Shown here: positions 18,475-25,588 of the stretch, one piece after another
Numbering within the stretch: the first letter of the stretch is position 1
Layout of the letters: each line of letters starts with the position of its first letter
NCBI RefSeq assembly: GCF_023072615.1
Contig: NZ_JAKNRW010000003.1
Location: 1 to 64,000, forward strand
Reading direction: 5' to 3'
Source of the DNA: Pseudomonas violetae
GTDB taxonomy: Bacteria; Pseudomonadota; Gammaproteobacteria; Pseudomonadales; Pseudomonadaceae
DNA: 64,000 bases
Notes under the pieces: model-generated
Databases searched by the model: none
What the model saw: only the letters and a program-made list of their open reading frames with translations
What the model was told of the DNA's origin: nothing
Program-made: the position numbers and the translations under genes

Positions 18475-18506
18475 CTACGGCCCGCTTGCGGGCCGTAGTT
18501 GTTTAT
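18475..18506 (+). terminator. Terminator of adk
   Basis: Perfect 11-bp stem CTACGGCCCGC (18475-18485) / GCGGGCCGTAG (18488-18498), then TTGTTTAT. A TATACT -10-like hexamer for tsaB overlaps its end (18504-18509), without a clear -35. Confidence 0.85.
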
Positions 18507-18544
18507 ACTGGCGCACTTTTTCTGACTCTCTTACGGAAACATCG

Positions 18545-19219
18545 ATGAGCACCTTGCTGGCCCTGGATACCGCGACTGAAGCCTGCTCTGTTGCCTTGCT
18601 GCATGACGGCAAGGTCACGAGCCATTACGAGGTGATCCCGCGCCTGCACGCGCAAAAGCTGTTACCGATGATTCAGCAGTTGCTGGCAGACGCCGGGACC
18701 ACTTTGCAGGCGGTCGACGCCATCGCGTTTGGCCGTGGTCCTGGAGCGTTTACCGGTGTGCGGATTGCCATCGGCGTGGTCCAGGGGTTGGCTTTTGCCC
18801 TGGATCGCCCGGTGTTGCCGGTGTCCAACCTGGCGGTGCTGGCGCAACGGGCCTTGCGCGAGCATGGCGTCAACCAGGTGGCCGCGGCTATCGATGCGCG
18901 CATGGATGAAGTGTATTGGGGGTGCTACCGCGAGACGGCGGGGGAAATGCGCCTGGCCGGCGACGAAGCGGTGCTGGCGCCGGAAACGGCGGCGTTGCCT
19001 GCCGATGCCAGCGGCGAGTGGTTTGGTGCCGGTACCGGTTGGGGATATGCCGAGCGCATTGGTGTGGACCTGGTCGGACAGGATGCGGGCATGTTGCCGC
19101 ACGCTGAAGACCTGCTGACGCTGGCTCGATTTGCCTGGGAGCGCGGCGAGGCAATTGTGGCCGATGAGGCGCAGCCGGTTTATCTGCGCGATAAAGTGGC
19201 GACGCCCAAAGTCCGCTGA
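18545..19219 (+). CDS. tsaB: tRNA threonylcarbamoyladenosine biosynthesis protein TsaB
   Basis: 224 aa from ATG 18545. ASKHA-fold member with LALDTATEACSVAL at the N-terminus and the family signature FGRGPGAFTGVRI. TsaB is the non-catalytic partner that binds TsaD and TsaE to place threonylcarbamoyl on A37 of ANN-decoding tRNAs. It is essential in many bacteria. It follows adk in the same order as in other pseudomonads. The mature t6A it helps to make is the substrate of TcdA (38354 in this window). Confidence 0.94.
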   Translation: MSTLLALDTATEACSVALLHDGKVTSHYEVIPRLHAQKLLPMIQQLLADAGTTLQAVDAIAFGRGPGAFTGVRIAIGVVQGLAFALDRPVLPVSNLAVLAQRALREHGVNQVAAAIDARMDEVYWGCYRETAGEMRLAGDEAVLAPETAALPADASGEWFGAGTGWGYAERIGVDLVGQDAGMLPHAEDLLTLARFAWERGEAIVADEAQPVYLRDKVATPKVR

Positions 19220-19231
19220 CTCAGCACTATT

Positions 19232-19263
19232 CTGTGGCGAGGGAGCAAGCTCCCTCGCCACAG
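19232..19263. repeat. Compact palindromic repeat CTGTGGCGAGGGAGC / GCTCCCTCGCCACAG
   Basis: Perfect 15-bp arms around 2 bases, 12 bp after tsaB. The same family occurs as a pair at 45633-45728. It could also act as a terminator stem for tsaB. Confidence 0.85.
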
Positions 19264-19407
19264 CGATCTTTCCGATATAGCCAATCGTCAGTTTGTAACT
19301 CCCATACTTAAACCTTTTGCCCTTTCTGTGTTCTAGTTATCACTCGGCAGTTTGCGAAGAGCCTTGCGCGCCACTAAACTGCCATCATCGATACCGAGCA
19401 TGACTTT

Positions 19408-19713
19408 ATGCGTATAGACGGCTTTTCCTCTCAGTCTTACCCCATCAAGCGCCAACAGCGTAAGAGCACTGTGGTGCAGGACGAGCCGGTCGATATAGAC
19501 GGCGAGCTGGAATATCCCTCCGAAGAGCAGTTGGCTGCTCGCGCCGCCAAAACCTCTGCGCAACGCCTGAGCAACCTTCCGGCACGTCAGCAGGACATGA
19601 TTTACCACCGGGCCATGAGCAAGAGCGTCGCGATGGCCCTGGCCAGCTACCTCAGCACTGCCGGTTTCGTTGATTGGGATGCCGATGTGCTGGGCCTTGA
19701 CCTGTATATCTGA
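19408..19713 (+). CDS. Small conserved protein of unknown function
   Basis: 101 aa. Soluble and polar: an N-terminal basic stretch (SYPIKRQQRK), an acidic middle (DEPVDIDGELEYPSEEQLAAR), then a helical part (RLSNLPARQQDMIYHRAMSKSVAMALASYL) and a short hydrophobic-acidic tail. There are no cysteines or membrane segments. Its stop overlaps the start of the DUF72 gene (TGATG), so the two are translated together. The start codon has only a weak ribosome-binding site. No function can be given. Confidence 0.75.
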   Translation: MRIDGFSSQSYPIKRQQRKSTVVQDEPVDIDGELEYPSEEQLAARAAKTSAQRLSNLPARQQDMIYHRAMSKSVAMALASYLSTAGFVDWDADVLGLDLYI

Positions 19714-20573
19714 TGCTGCTGCCGTATTACCTCGGATGCCCATCCTGGAGTGAAAACGCCTGGCGCGATTACTTCTATCCGCAAGATGCCCGGCCTGCCG
19801 AGTTCCTGACGCTTTATTCCCAGGTTTTCAACGCCGTAGAAGGCAATACGACCTTCTACGCGAGCCCGGCTGCCAGTACTGTGCAGCGCTGGGCCGAGAC
19901 CATGCCCGAGCACTTTCGCTTCACTGCCAAATTCCCCGGCGACATCAGCCACAACGGCGACCTGCGTGAACAACTGACCGCCGCCGAGACGTTCCTGCAG
20001 TTGCTCAGGCCACTGGGTGAACGGGTCTCGCCGGTCTGGCTGCAACTGTCGAAAAGCTTCACGCCGCAGCGCCTACCCGAACTGGCCGGGTTCATCGACG
20101 GCTTGCAGCGGCCGCTGGCGGTCGAAGTGCGCCACCGGGAGTTCTTTGCCAAGGGTGACAGCGAGCGGATGCTCAATCGACTATTACGCGATCGCGGCGT
20201 CGAACGTATCTGTCTCGATCCACGGGCGCTGTTCAGCTGCACCTCGACTGATCCTGCAGTGCTCGACGCTCAGAATAAAAAGCCCAACGTGGCGACCCGC
20301 CCGGCTGCGTTCACGCAATGCCCCCAGGTGCGCTTCATTGGTCATCCGCACCTGGAAGCGAATGATCCGTTTCTGGCGCCCTGGGTGGAAAAAATCGCGC
20401 AGTGGATCGAAGAAGGGCGCACGCCTTATATATTCCTGCACACCGCCGACAACCTGCTGGCGGCGAAACTCGCGCAACGCTTCCACACTCATTTGATGCT
20501 GCGTTTACCTGGCCTGTCGCCTCTGCCTGAGCTATACAGAGAGCCCGCCGCCGAGCAACTGGGTTTGCTCTGA
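19713..20573 (+). CDS. DUF72 (YecE) family protein
   Basis: 286 aa. It begins MLLPYYLGCPSWSENAWRDYFYP and contains the family's conserved segments YSQVFNAVEGNTTFYASP, FRFTAKFPG, VWLQLSKSF, VEVRHREFF and FIGHP. The fold is a TIM barrel; the biochemical role of DUF72 is not established. The ATG at 19713 shares its A with the stop of the upstream small gene and has no ribosome-binding site of its own, so translation likely depends on re-initiation. Confidence 0.88.
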   Translation: MLLPYYLGCPSWSENAWRDYFYPQDARPAEFLTLYSQVFNAVEGNTTFYASPAASTVQRWAETMPEHFRFTAKFPGDISHNGDLREQLTAAETFLQLLRPLGERVSPVWLQLSKSFTPQRLPELAGFIDGLQRPLAVEVRHREFFAKGDSERMLNRLLRDRGVERICLDPRALFSCTSTDPAVLDAQNKKPNVATRPAAFTQCPQVRFIGHPHLEANDPFLAPWVEKIAQWIEEGRTPYIFLHTADNLLAAKLAQRFHTHLMLRLPGLSPLPELYREPAAEQLGLL

Positions 20574-20604
20574 GGCGCGACTCGTCTTTTTCAGGAGCCT
20601 GCCA

Positions 20605-21426
20605 ATGGATGCGCAAACCCTTCGAGCCCAGGCGTTCAAAGCGCTGCATGAACGCGACGAGGCTTTTGTCATTCCCAACCCTTGGGACGCCGGTTCGGCG
20701 AAAATGCTCGCCAGTCTGGGATTCCAGGCACTGGCCACCACCAGCGCCGGTTATGCCTTTTCCAATGCTCGCCCTGACGGCGGGCTGAGCCTGGATGACA
20801 CCTTGGCCAATGTTCGGGCGATCGTCGCGGCCACGGATCTGCCAGTGGCAGTCGACCTGGAAAACGGCTTTGCTGATGATCCGGCCGAATGTGCGCAGAG
20901 TATTCTGCGTGCGGCAGAGGCCGGAGCTGTCGGCGGCTCAATCGAAGACGCGACGGGCCGCGAAGACGCTCCGATCTATTGCTTCGAACATGCTGTGGCG
21001 CGCATCGAAGCGGCTGTATCAGCCACACGCCGCCTGCCTTTCGCCTTCACGCTGACGGCCCGGGCGGAAAACTTCCTGCACGGCAATCCCGACCTGGCGG
21101 ACACGATTCGTCGCCTGCAGGCGTATTCCGAAGCGGGCGCCGACGTGCTTTATGCACCCGGCTTGCGCAGTGCCGAGGAGGTGCTGGCTGTAGTTCGTGC
21201 GGTCGCGCCCAAGCCGGTCAATGTGCTGATGTCCGGCGGTCTCAAGTTGACGGTTGCGCAATTGAACGACATGGGCGTCAAACGCATCAGTGTCGGTTCG
21301 GCGCTGGCCCTGGCGGCCTATGGCGAGTTTTTCCGCGCGGCGCAGGAGATCAAGGAGGCCGGCACGTTTTGCTTCACATCAAGGTCCATGCCGTACGCCC
21401 AGGCCAATCAATTGTTCAAGGGCTGA
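20605..21426 (+). CDS. Isocitrate lyase / PEP mutase superfamily enzyme
   Basis: 273 aa from ATG 20605 with CAGGAGCC upstream. The PEP mutase/isocitrate lyase TIM-barrel features are visible: NPWDAGSAKML, TTSAGYAFSNA, metal-site region VDLENGF, and GGSIEDATGRED, then ALTARAENFLH-type and NVLMSGG strands. The KKCGH loop of true isocitrate lyase is absent, so it is not an isocitrate lyase. Related enzymes are 2-methylisocitrate lyases, oxaloacetate decarboxylases and phosphonopyruvate hydrolases; which reaction this one performs cannot be decided. It lies 2 bp before the extensin-like gene, so probably in one operon. Confidence 0.85.
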   Translation: MDAQTLRAQAFKALHERDEAFVIPNPWDAGSAKMLASLGFQALATTSAGYAFSNARPDGGLSLDDTLANVRAIVAATDLPVAVDLENGFADDPAECAQSILRAAEAGAVGGSIEDATGREDAPIYCFEHAVARIEAAVSATRRLPFAFTLTARAENFLHGNPDLADTIRRLQAYSEAGADVLYAPGLRSAEEVLAVVRAVAPKPVNVLMSGGLKLTVAQLNDMGVKRISVGSALALAAYGEFFRAAQEIKEAGTFCFTSRSMPYAQANQLFKG

Positions 21427-21428
21427 CG

Positions 21429-22124
21429 ATGCGGCTGCGCTGGTGGTTGTTTTTACTGCTGCTAATCATCGGCGTAACCGCTGCGGGCGCCTGGCGTGGC
21501 TGGATCGCAGTGCCGCCGCAATGGAATCCCTGGGCACCGCTGGATGTTGCCGCTGCGCCGAATTTCCTAACTCGCTACAAGCTCATGCGCCTGCGCACCG
21601 ATCCGCAGTTGTGTGCCCAGGCCCTGTCCAGTTCCGGCTTGCGCGTGAACCATCAAGCTGACAGTCCGGACGCCACCTGCCCGCTGATCAATACCTTGCG
21701 CATACAGGGTGGCGAGGTCGCCCTGAGCAGCAGCTTTCTCGCCAGTTGCCCATTGGCCGTATCCTTTGCACTATTCGAACGCCACGCCCTTCAACCTGCG
21801 GCTCAGGCGATCTACGGTCAGGCGGTGACGCGAGTCGATCATTTGGGCAGTTTCGCCTGTCGCAACGTCTACGGGCGCGAGAATGCGAGGCGCAGCCAAC
21901 ACGCGTCCGCCGATGCGCTGGATATGGCCGGTTTCCGCTTGGAGCAAGGGCGTACGATCAGTGTGCTCAAGGACTGGCCAAAGGATAACCGGGACGCTCA
22001 GTTCTTACGTCAGGTTCGCGATGGCGCCTGCGAGATGTTCAGTGTGGTCTTGAGTCCGGATTACAACGCCGCCCACCGCAATCACTTTCATGTGGATGTC
22101 GGGCCGTGGTCGGTGTGCCGCTGA
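21429..22124 (+). CDS. Extensin-like C-terminal domain protein
   Basis: 231 aa from ATG 21429, two bases after the preceding stop. An N-terminal membrane anchor or uncleaved signal (LRWWLFLLLLIIGVTAAGAW) is followed by a periplasmic domain of the extensin-like type (PF06904): LCAQALSSSGL, then TCPLINTLRI, ASCPLAVSFALFE, SFACRNVYGRE, HASADALDMAGFRL and the C-terminal HRNHFHVD. The conserved histidines and aspartate (HASADALD, HFHVD) resemble the zinc peptidase site of LAS/peptidase-M15-like folds, so a cell-wall role is possible. Convergent with the next gene, with only 3 bases between stops. Confidence 0.85.
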   Translation: MRLRWWLFLLLLIIGVTAAGAWRGWIAVPPQWNPWAPLDVAAAPNFLTRYKLMRLRTDPQLCAQALSSSGLRVNHQADSPDATCPLINTLRIQGGEVALSSSFLASCPLAVSFALFERHALQPAAQAIYGQAVTRVDHLGSFACRNVYGRENARRSQHASADALDMAGFRLEQGRTISVLKDWPKDNRDAQFLRQVRDGACEMFSVVLSPDYNAAHRNHFHVDVGPWSVCR

Positions 22125-22127
22125 CGA

Positions 22128-22751
22128 TCAGGCGGCGATGCGCAGGTTGTGCAGGACGATCGGGCGAGCCCAGCCGATATCGAAGTCGAAGTTTTTCTGC
22201 TGATCCAGCAGCTCTTCGGGCGAGAAAGGCGGGAAGGGCTTGTCCAGCAAATCCAGTTCGAACTCGGCAATCGGCAGGTGCAGCGGGCGCGGTTGTGGCG
22301 CCGGGCCGGCGTTTGCCAAGGGCTGGCCAGCATTGAACACAATCGGGCGAACCCAGGCGCTTTCGAAGTCCTGCTGTTTTTGCTGGGCGACGATTTCTTC
22401 TTCAGGGAACGGCGGGAATGGCTTGTCCGCCAGGTCCAGTTCGAACTCGGCAATCGGCAGGAACAACGGCTCGGGTGGGCGTACTTCGTGGTCCTGCACG
22501 TTACATTCGCGCTGGGAAACGATATGCGCCAACAGGTCGCTACCCACGGTGGGTTCGACCGGGCTGTCGAGATCTACCGGTGGGAAATCCAGCGAAGCCG
22601 GCAGCACATCTTCCTTAGACTGATCGGCCAGGGCCCGGGCAAAAAAATCCTGCCACAGGTGACTGACGCCGCTCAGTGCTTGGGAGTTTCGCAGGCTGTA
22701 ATCGCCGTAGGGCGAGATGAAACCTGTGATGATGGGTTGAATGTCTGACAT
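22128..22751 (-). CDS. Conserved protein with a duplicated 43-residue unit, unknown function
   Basis: 207 aa, no signal peptide or membrane segment, acidic and Pro/Phe-rich. The C-terminal half holds two copies of one unit, residues 98-140 and 159-201, 29 of 43 positions identical. Both begin LPIAEFELDL, share DKPFPPF and QQK, and end in W-x-RPIV. The N-terminal half (QALSGVSHLWQDFFARAL) looks like an independent helical region. The DNA is also similar between copies (a 26-bp identical run 183 bp apart), which points to an old tandem duplication kept by selection. It is divergent from rsmJ and convergent with the extensin-like gene. I do not recognise the family. Confidence 0.8.
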   Translation of the reverse strand: MSDIQPIITGFISPYGDYSLRNSQALSGVSHLWQDFFARALADQSKEDVLPASLDFPPVDLDSPVEPTVGSDLLAHIVSQRECNVQDHEVRPPEPLFLPIAEFELDLADKPFPPFPEEEIVAQQKQQDFESAWVRPIVFNAGQPLANAGPAPQPRPLHLPIAEFELDLLDKPFPPFSPEELLDQQKNFDFDIGWARPIVLHNLRIAA

Positions 22752-22799
22752 TTTTCTCGGTCGACGCTCAGCTCTGGCAAAATGCTCGATAGTTTTGTT

Positions 22800-22830
22800 A
22801 TCGGCCGTTTTTGCCGATCATTAATTTTTT
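22800..22830 (+). terminator. Hairpin with U-run just upstream of rsmJ
   Basis: Stem ATCGGC (22800-22805) / GCCGAT (22813-22818), 7-base loop with T-run, then CATTAATTTTTT. It lies inside the rsmJ leader, 26 bp before its start, so it could act as an attenuator. The stem is only 6 bp. Confidence 0.35.
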
Positions 22831-22843
22831 GAGTGGGTTTTCC

Positions 22844-23626
22844 ATGATTGAGCAACCGGCGGCCTGCCGCATCCATGTAGAAGCCCTGGGCACGACCTTC
22901 CAGCCGCAGGCCGAACAATGGGCCGAACGCCTGGGGCTGCCATTGCAGGTGGACGACGCTGAGTTCGCGCTGCAGGTCGGCGAGCAGGGGTTGCAATTGC
23001 AACAACTGGGGCCCGATGTGCCGGGGCCGGTGCGGGTGGATTTTGTCGAAGGCGGTGCGGCCCACAGGCGTCTGTTTGGCGGTGGCACCGGGCAGATGAT
23101 CGCCAAGGCGGTGGGTATCGGCCAAGGCGTGCGGCCGCGGGTGCTGGATGCCACGGCGGGCTTGGGCAAGGATGCGTTTGTATTGGCGAGCCTGGGGTGC
23201 GAGATGAGCCTGATCGAACGCCAGCCCTTGATCGGTGCCTTACTGGAAGATGGTCTGCTGCGTGCGGCGGAGGATTTTGATGTGGCGCCGATCGTAGCGC
23301 GCATGCGCTTGCTCAAGGGCAACTCGATCGAGGTGATGCGCAATTGGGAAGGTGAGCCGCCGCAGGTGATTTATCTGGACCCGATGTTTCCGCACCGTGA
23401 GAAAACTGCACTGGTGAAGAAGGAGATGCGCCTGTTTCGGCCGCTGGTGGGCGATGACCTGGATGCGCCGGCCCTGCTCGCAGCGGCGTTAGCCTTGGCC
23501 AGCCATCGGGTGGTGGTCAAGCGCCCGCGCAAGGCGCCGTGCATCGAGGGGCCCAAGCCCAGCCATGCGCTGGATGGGAAATCGAGTCGGTATGATATCT
23601 ATCCGAAGAAGGCGCTCAAGTCCTGA
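22844..23626 (+). CDS. rsmJ: 16S rRNA (guanine1516-N2)-methyltransferase RsmJ
   Basis: 260 aa from ATG 22844; a longer in-frame start at 22811 is TTG and lies in a hairpin. The S-adenosylmethionine fold is evident: [19 protein letters not shown] (motif I) and the catalytic [18 protein letters not shown] segment typical of RsmJ (YhiQ). The C-terminus has [13 protein letters not shown]. It methylates G1516 of 16S rRNA. No clear operon; followed by a REP pair and the convergent TetR gene. Confidence 0.93.
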   Translation: MIEQPAACRIHVEALGTTFQPQAEQWAERLGLPLQVDDAEFALQVGEQGLQLQQLGPDVPGPVRVDFVEGGAAHRRLFGGGTGQMIAKAVGIGQGVRPRVLDATAGLGKDAFVLASLGCEMSLIERQPLIGALLEDGLLRAAEDFDVAPIVARMRLLKGNSIEVMRNWEGEPPQVIYLDPMFPHREKTALVKKEMRLFRPLVGDDLDAPALLAAALALASHRVVVKRPRKAPCIEGPKPSHALDGKSSRYDIYPKKALKS

Positions 23627-23637
23627 GACCGAGTTGG

Positions 23638-23723
23638 GCCCTTCGCGAGCAAGCCCGCTCCCACAGGAGATCTGCGGTCTACCACGAATCCCTGTGAGAG
23701 CGGGCTTGCTCGCGAAGGCGCCG
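23638..23723. repeat. REP pair (outward-inverted)
   Basis: GCCCTTCGCGAGCAAGCCCGCTCCCACAGG followed by CCTGTGAGAGCGGGCTTGCTCGCGAAGGCGCC: the two units are complementary over ~28 bp with one mismatch. It lies between the convergent rsmJ and TetR genes. Confidence 0.88.
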
Positions 23724-23740
23724 GTACCGACACCCACAAT

Positions 23741-24388
23741 CTATGAGGCTGACCCCGGCCGATAAGCCCGCATAAACAACCCCACCACCTCCCGCACATG
23801 GCTTTCCGCTGCCTCCCCGGCCAGCGGCTCGCCGCAGCCATAAAGCAGGCGAAAATTCCCCGCACCCTTGAGCAGGCAAAAGAAGTGCTCGGCAGCGTTG
23901 CGCGGTTTATCGATGCTCAGCGCGCCGCTCTGGTCGATCCTGCCCAGCAACCGCTCCATGCCATGTAGCATGCGCTCCGGACCGGCTTCGAAGAAGATCA
24001 GGGAGAGCTTCGGATCCTGGCTGCCCAGCGTCATCATCAGGCGGTGCAGGTTGACCGATTCATCGCTATTGATCAGTTGATGAAAACCACGGGCAATGTT
24101 CAGCAGCACCGTCTCCACTGCGATGCCATCGGGCAATTCAAAAAACAGCGGCGGCAGCTGTTCTTCGCATTTGGCCACGACGGCGGCGGAAAATAGCGTC
24201 TCCTTGTCGTTGAAGTGGCTGTACACCGTGAGCTTCGACACTCCGGCCTCGGCTGACACCGCGTCCATGCTGGTGTTCGCGTAGCCGTTGCTCAGGAACA
24301 GGCTTTTCGCCGCATCGAGGATCGCTTGGCGTTTGGCCGGATCCTTGGGGCGACCAGGGCCATTGGGGGCTGAAAGATTGTTGGACAT
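23741..24388 (-). CDS. TetR-family repressor of the adjacent RND pump (MexL-like)
   Basis: 215 aa. N-terminal TetR DNA-binding domain: RQAILDAAKSLFLSNGYANTSMDAVSAEAGVSKLTVYSHFNDKETLF, with GVSKLTVYSHF as recognition helix. The C-terminal helical domain is of the TetR_C/AefR type. It is divergent from the pump genes, with 93 bp between starts and a candidate operator there (24431-24444). P. aeruginosa has the same layout as mexL-mexJ-mexK. MexL represses mexJK, so autorepression and pump repression are likely here. The inducer is unknown. Confidence 0.87.
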   Translation of the reverse strand: MSNNLSAPNGPGRPKDPAKRQAILDAAKSLFLSNGYANTSMDAVSAEAGVSKLTVYSHFNDKETLFSAAVVAKCEEQLPPLFFELPDGIAVETVLLNIARGFHQLINSDESVNLHRLMMTLGSQDPKLSLIFFEAGPERMLHGMERLLGRIDQSGALSIDKPRNAAEHFFCLLKGAGNFRLLYGCGEPLAGEAAESHVREVVGLFMRAYRPGSAS

Positions 24389-24430
24389 TCTTCGCTTTAA
24401 TACTGGACTGGTGAGTTTGCTATTAATAAC

Positions 24431-24444
24431 ATACCGCTCAGTAT
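24431..24444. promoter_or_regulatory. Candidate TetR operator ATACCGCTCAGTAT
   Basis: Imperfect inverted repeat (ATAC/GTAT outer arms, CCG..CAG core) in the 93-bp divergent gap between the repressor and pump genes, 37 bp before the pump start. It matches the general TACCGN2CGGTA form of RND-pump TetR operators. Confidence 0.45.
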
Positions 24445-24481
24445 AATTATTCCAAGCACCATTAGCGAAAGGTCCTTCACC

Positions 24482-25582
24482 ATGTTCCGCTATGCCTTGC
24501 CCCTCGCGTTGCCAGTCGGTCTGGCTTTTTTATTGTCCGCGTGCGGTCACGAGGAGGCGCCTCAGGTCACTGTGCGACCGGCCATGATGGTCCAGCCAGA
24601 GCCTTCGGCGCAGGCAATGGAAAGTTATCCCGGTGAAGTGCGGGCCCGTTACGAGCCGGACCTGGCTTTCCGTATTGGCGGCAAGGTGATTCGACGACTG
24701 GTCGAGGAGGGGCAGCGGGTCAAGGCCGATCAGCCGCTGGCTGAACTCGATCCCCAGGATGTACGCCTGCAACTGGAGGCCACCCGCGCCCAGGTCGCGG
24801 CCGCTGAAGCCAATCTCAATCTGGTGCGAGCCGAGCGTGATCGCTACAAGACCCTGATGGATCGTCAGATGGTCAGCCGTTCGGCGTACGACAATTCCGA
24901 GAATCTCTACCGATCCGGTGAAGCGCGCCTCAAGCAAATCAAAGCCGAATTTAACGTATCGACCAACCAGGCCAGCTACGCAGTATTGCGGGCTCCCCAG
25001 GACGGCGTGGTGGCCAAGCGCGCGGTGGAAGTCGGGCAGGTAGTGGCGGCTGGGCAAACCGTATTTACCCTGGCTACTGATGGCGAACGTGAAGTCCTGA
25101 TCAGTCTGCCGGAACAGAGTTTTGGCCGGTTCAAGGTGGGCCAGCCGGTGTCCGTGGAACTCTGGACCCAACCTGACCAGCGTTTTGCCGGGCGTATCCG
25201 TGAGTTGTCGCCTGCGGCCGATCCAAAGTCGCGCACCTTCGCCGCGCGTATTACCTTCACCGCCGGTAAAGTGCCCGCCGAACTCGGCCAGAGCGCCCGG
25301 GTGTTTATCCAGGCCGCTGACGTAGTATCGCTGTCGGTGCCGCTCTCGGCCGTGACCGCAGAAAACGGCGCCACCTATGTCTGGGTACTCGGCGCCAACA
25401 ACACCCTGAAAAAAGCCCCGGTGCGGGTCGGCGCCTTCGGCGAGAAGACCGTGCCGGTGCTGGAAGGCCTGAACGCCACTGATTGGGTAGTCGCCGCCGG
25501 TGTGCATGTGCTGCATGACGGGCAGCAGGTGCGCCCGGTGGACCGCTCCAACCGCGTGATCAATCTGGCGGACAAGGAGTAA
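24482..25582 (+). CDS. RND efflux periplasmic adaptor lipoprotein (MexJ-like)
   Basis: 366 aa. Signal peptide with lipobox LLSAC (C21). It then has the membrane-fusion-protein order: biotinyl-lipoyl half (YEPDLAFRIGGKVIRRLVEEGQRVKADQPLAELDP), a coiled-coil hairpin (~85-150: RAQVAAAEANLNLVRAERDRYK), the second lipoyl half (ASYAVLRAPQDGVVAKRAVEVGQVV) and beta-barrel/membrane-proximal domains. It bridges the inner-membrane pump encoded next to an outer-membrane channel. The 6-bp gap to the pump gene indicates co-translation. MexJK was first described as a triclosan and erythromycin pump; substrates here are inferred, not seen. Confidence 0.92.
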   Translation: MFRYALPLALPVGLAFLLSACGHEEAPQVTVRPAMMVQPEPSAQAMESYPGEVRARYEPDLAFRIGGKVIRRLVEEGQRVKADQPLAELDPQDVRLQLEATRAQVAAAEANLNLVRAERDRYKTLMDRQMVSRSAYDNSENLYRSGEARLKQIKAEFNVSTNQASYAVLRAPQDGVVAKRAVEVGQVVAAGQTVFTLATDGEREVLISLPEQSFGRFKVGQPVSVELWTQPDQRFAGRIRELSPAADPKSRTFAARITFTAGKVPAELGQSARVFIQAADVVSLSVPLSAVTAENGATYVWVLGANNTLKKAPVRVGAFGEKTVPVLEGLNATDWVVAAGVHVLHDGQQVRPVDRSNRVINLADKE

Positions 25583-25588
25583 TTCCCC

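Noticed and set aside
20889..21428. Upstream extension of the extensin-like frame
   Set aside because: It lies inside the PEP mutase-family gene in another frame; the membrane anchor begins at 21429.
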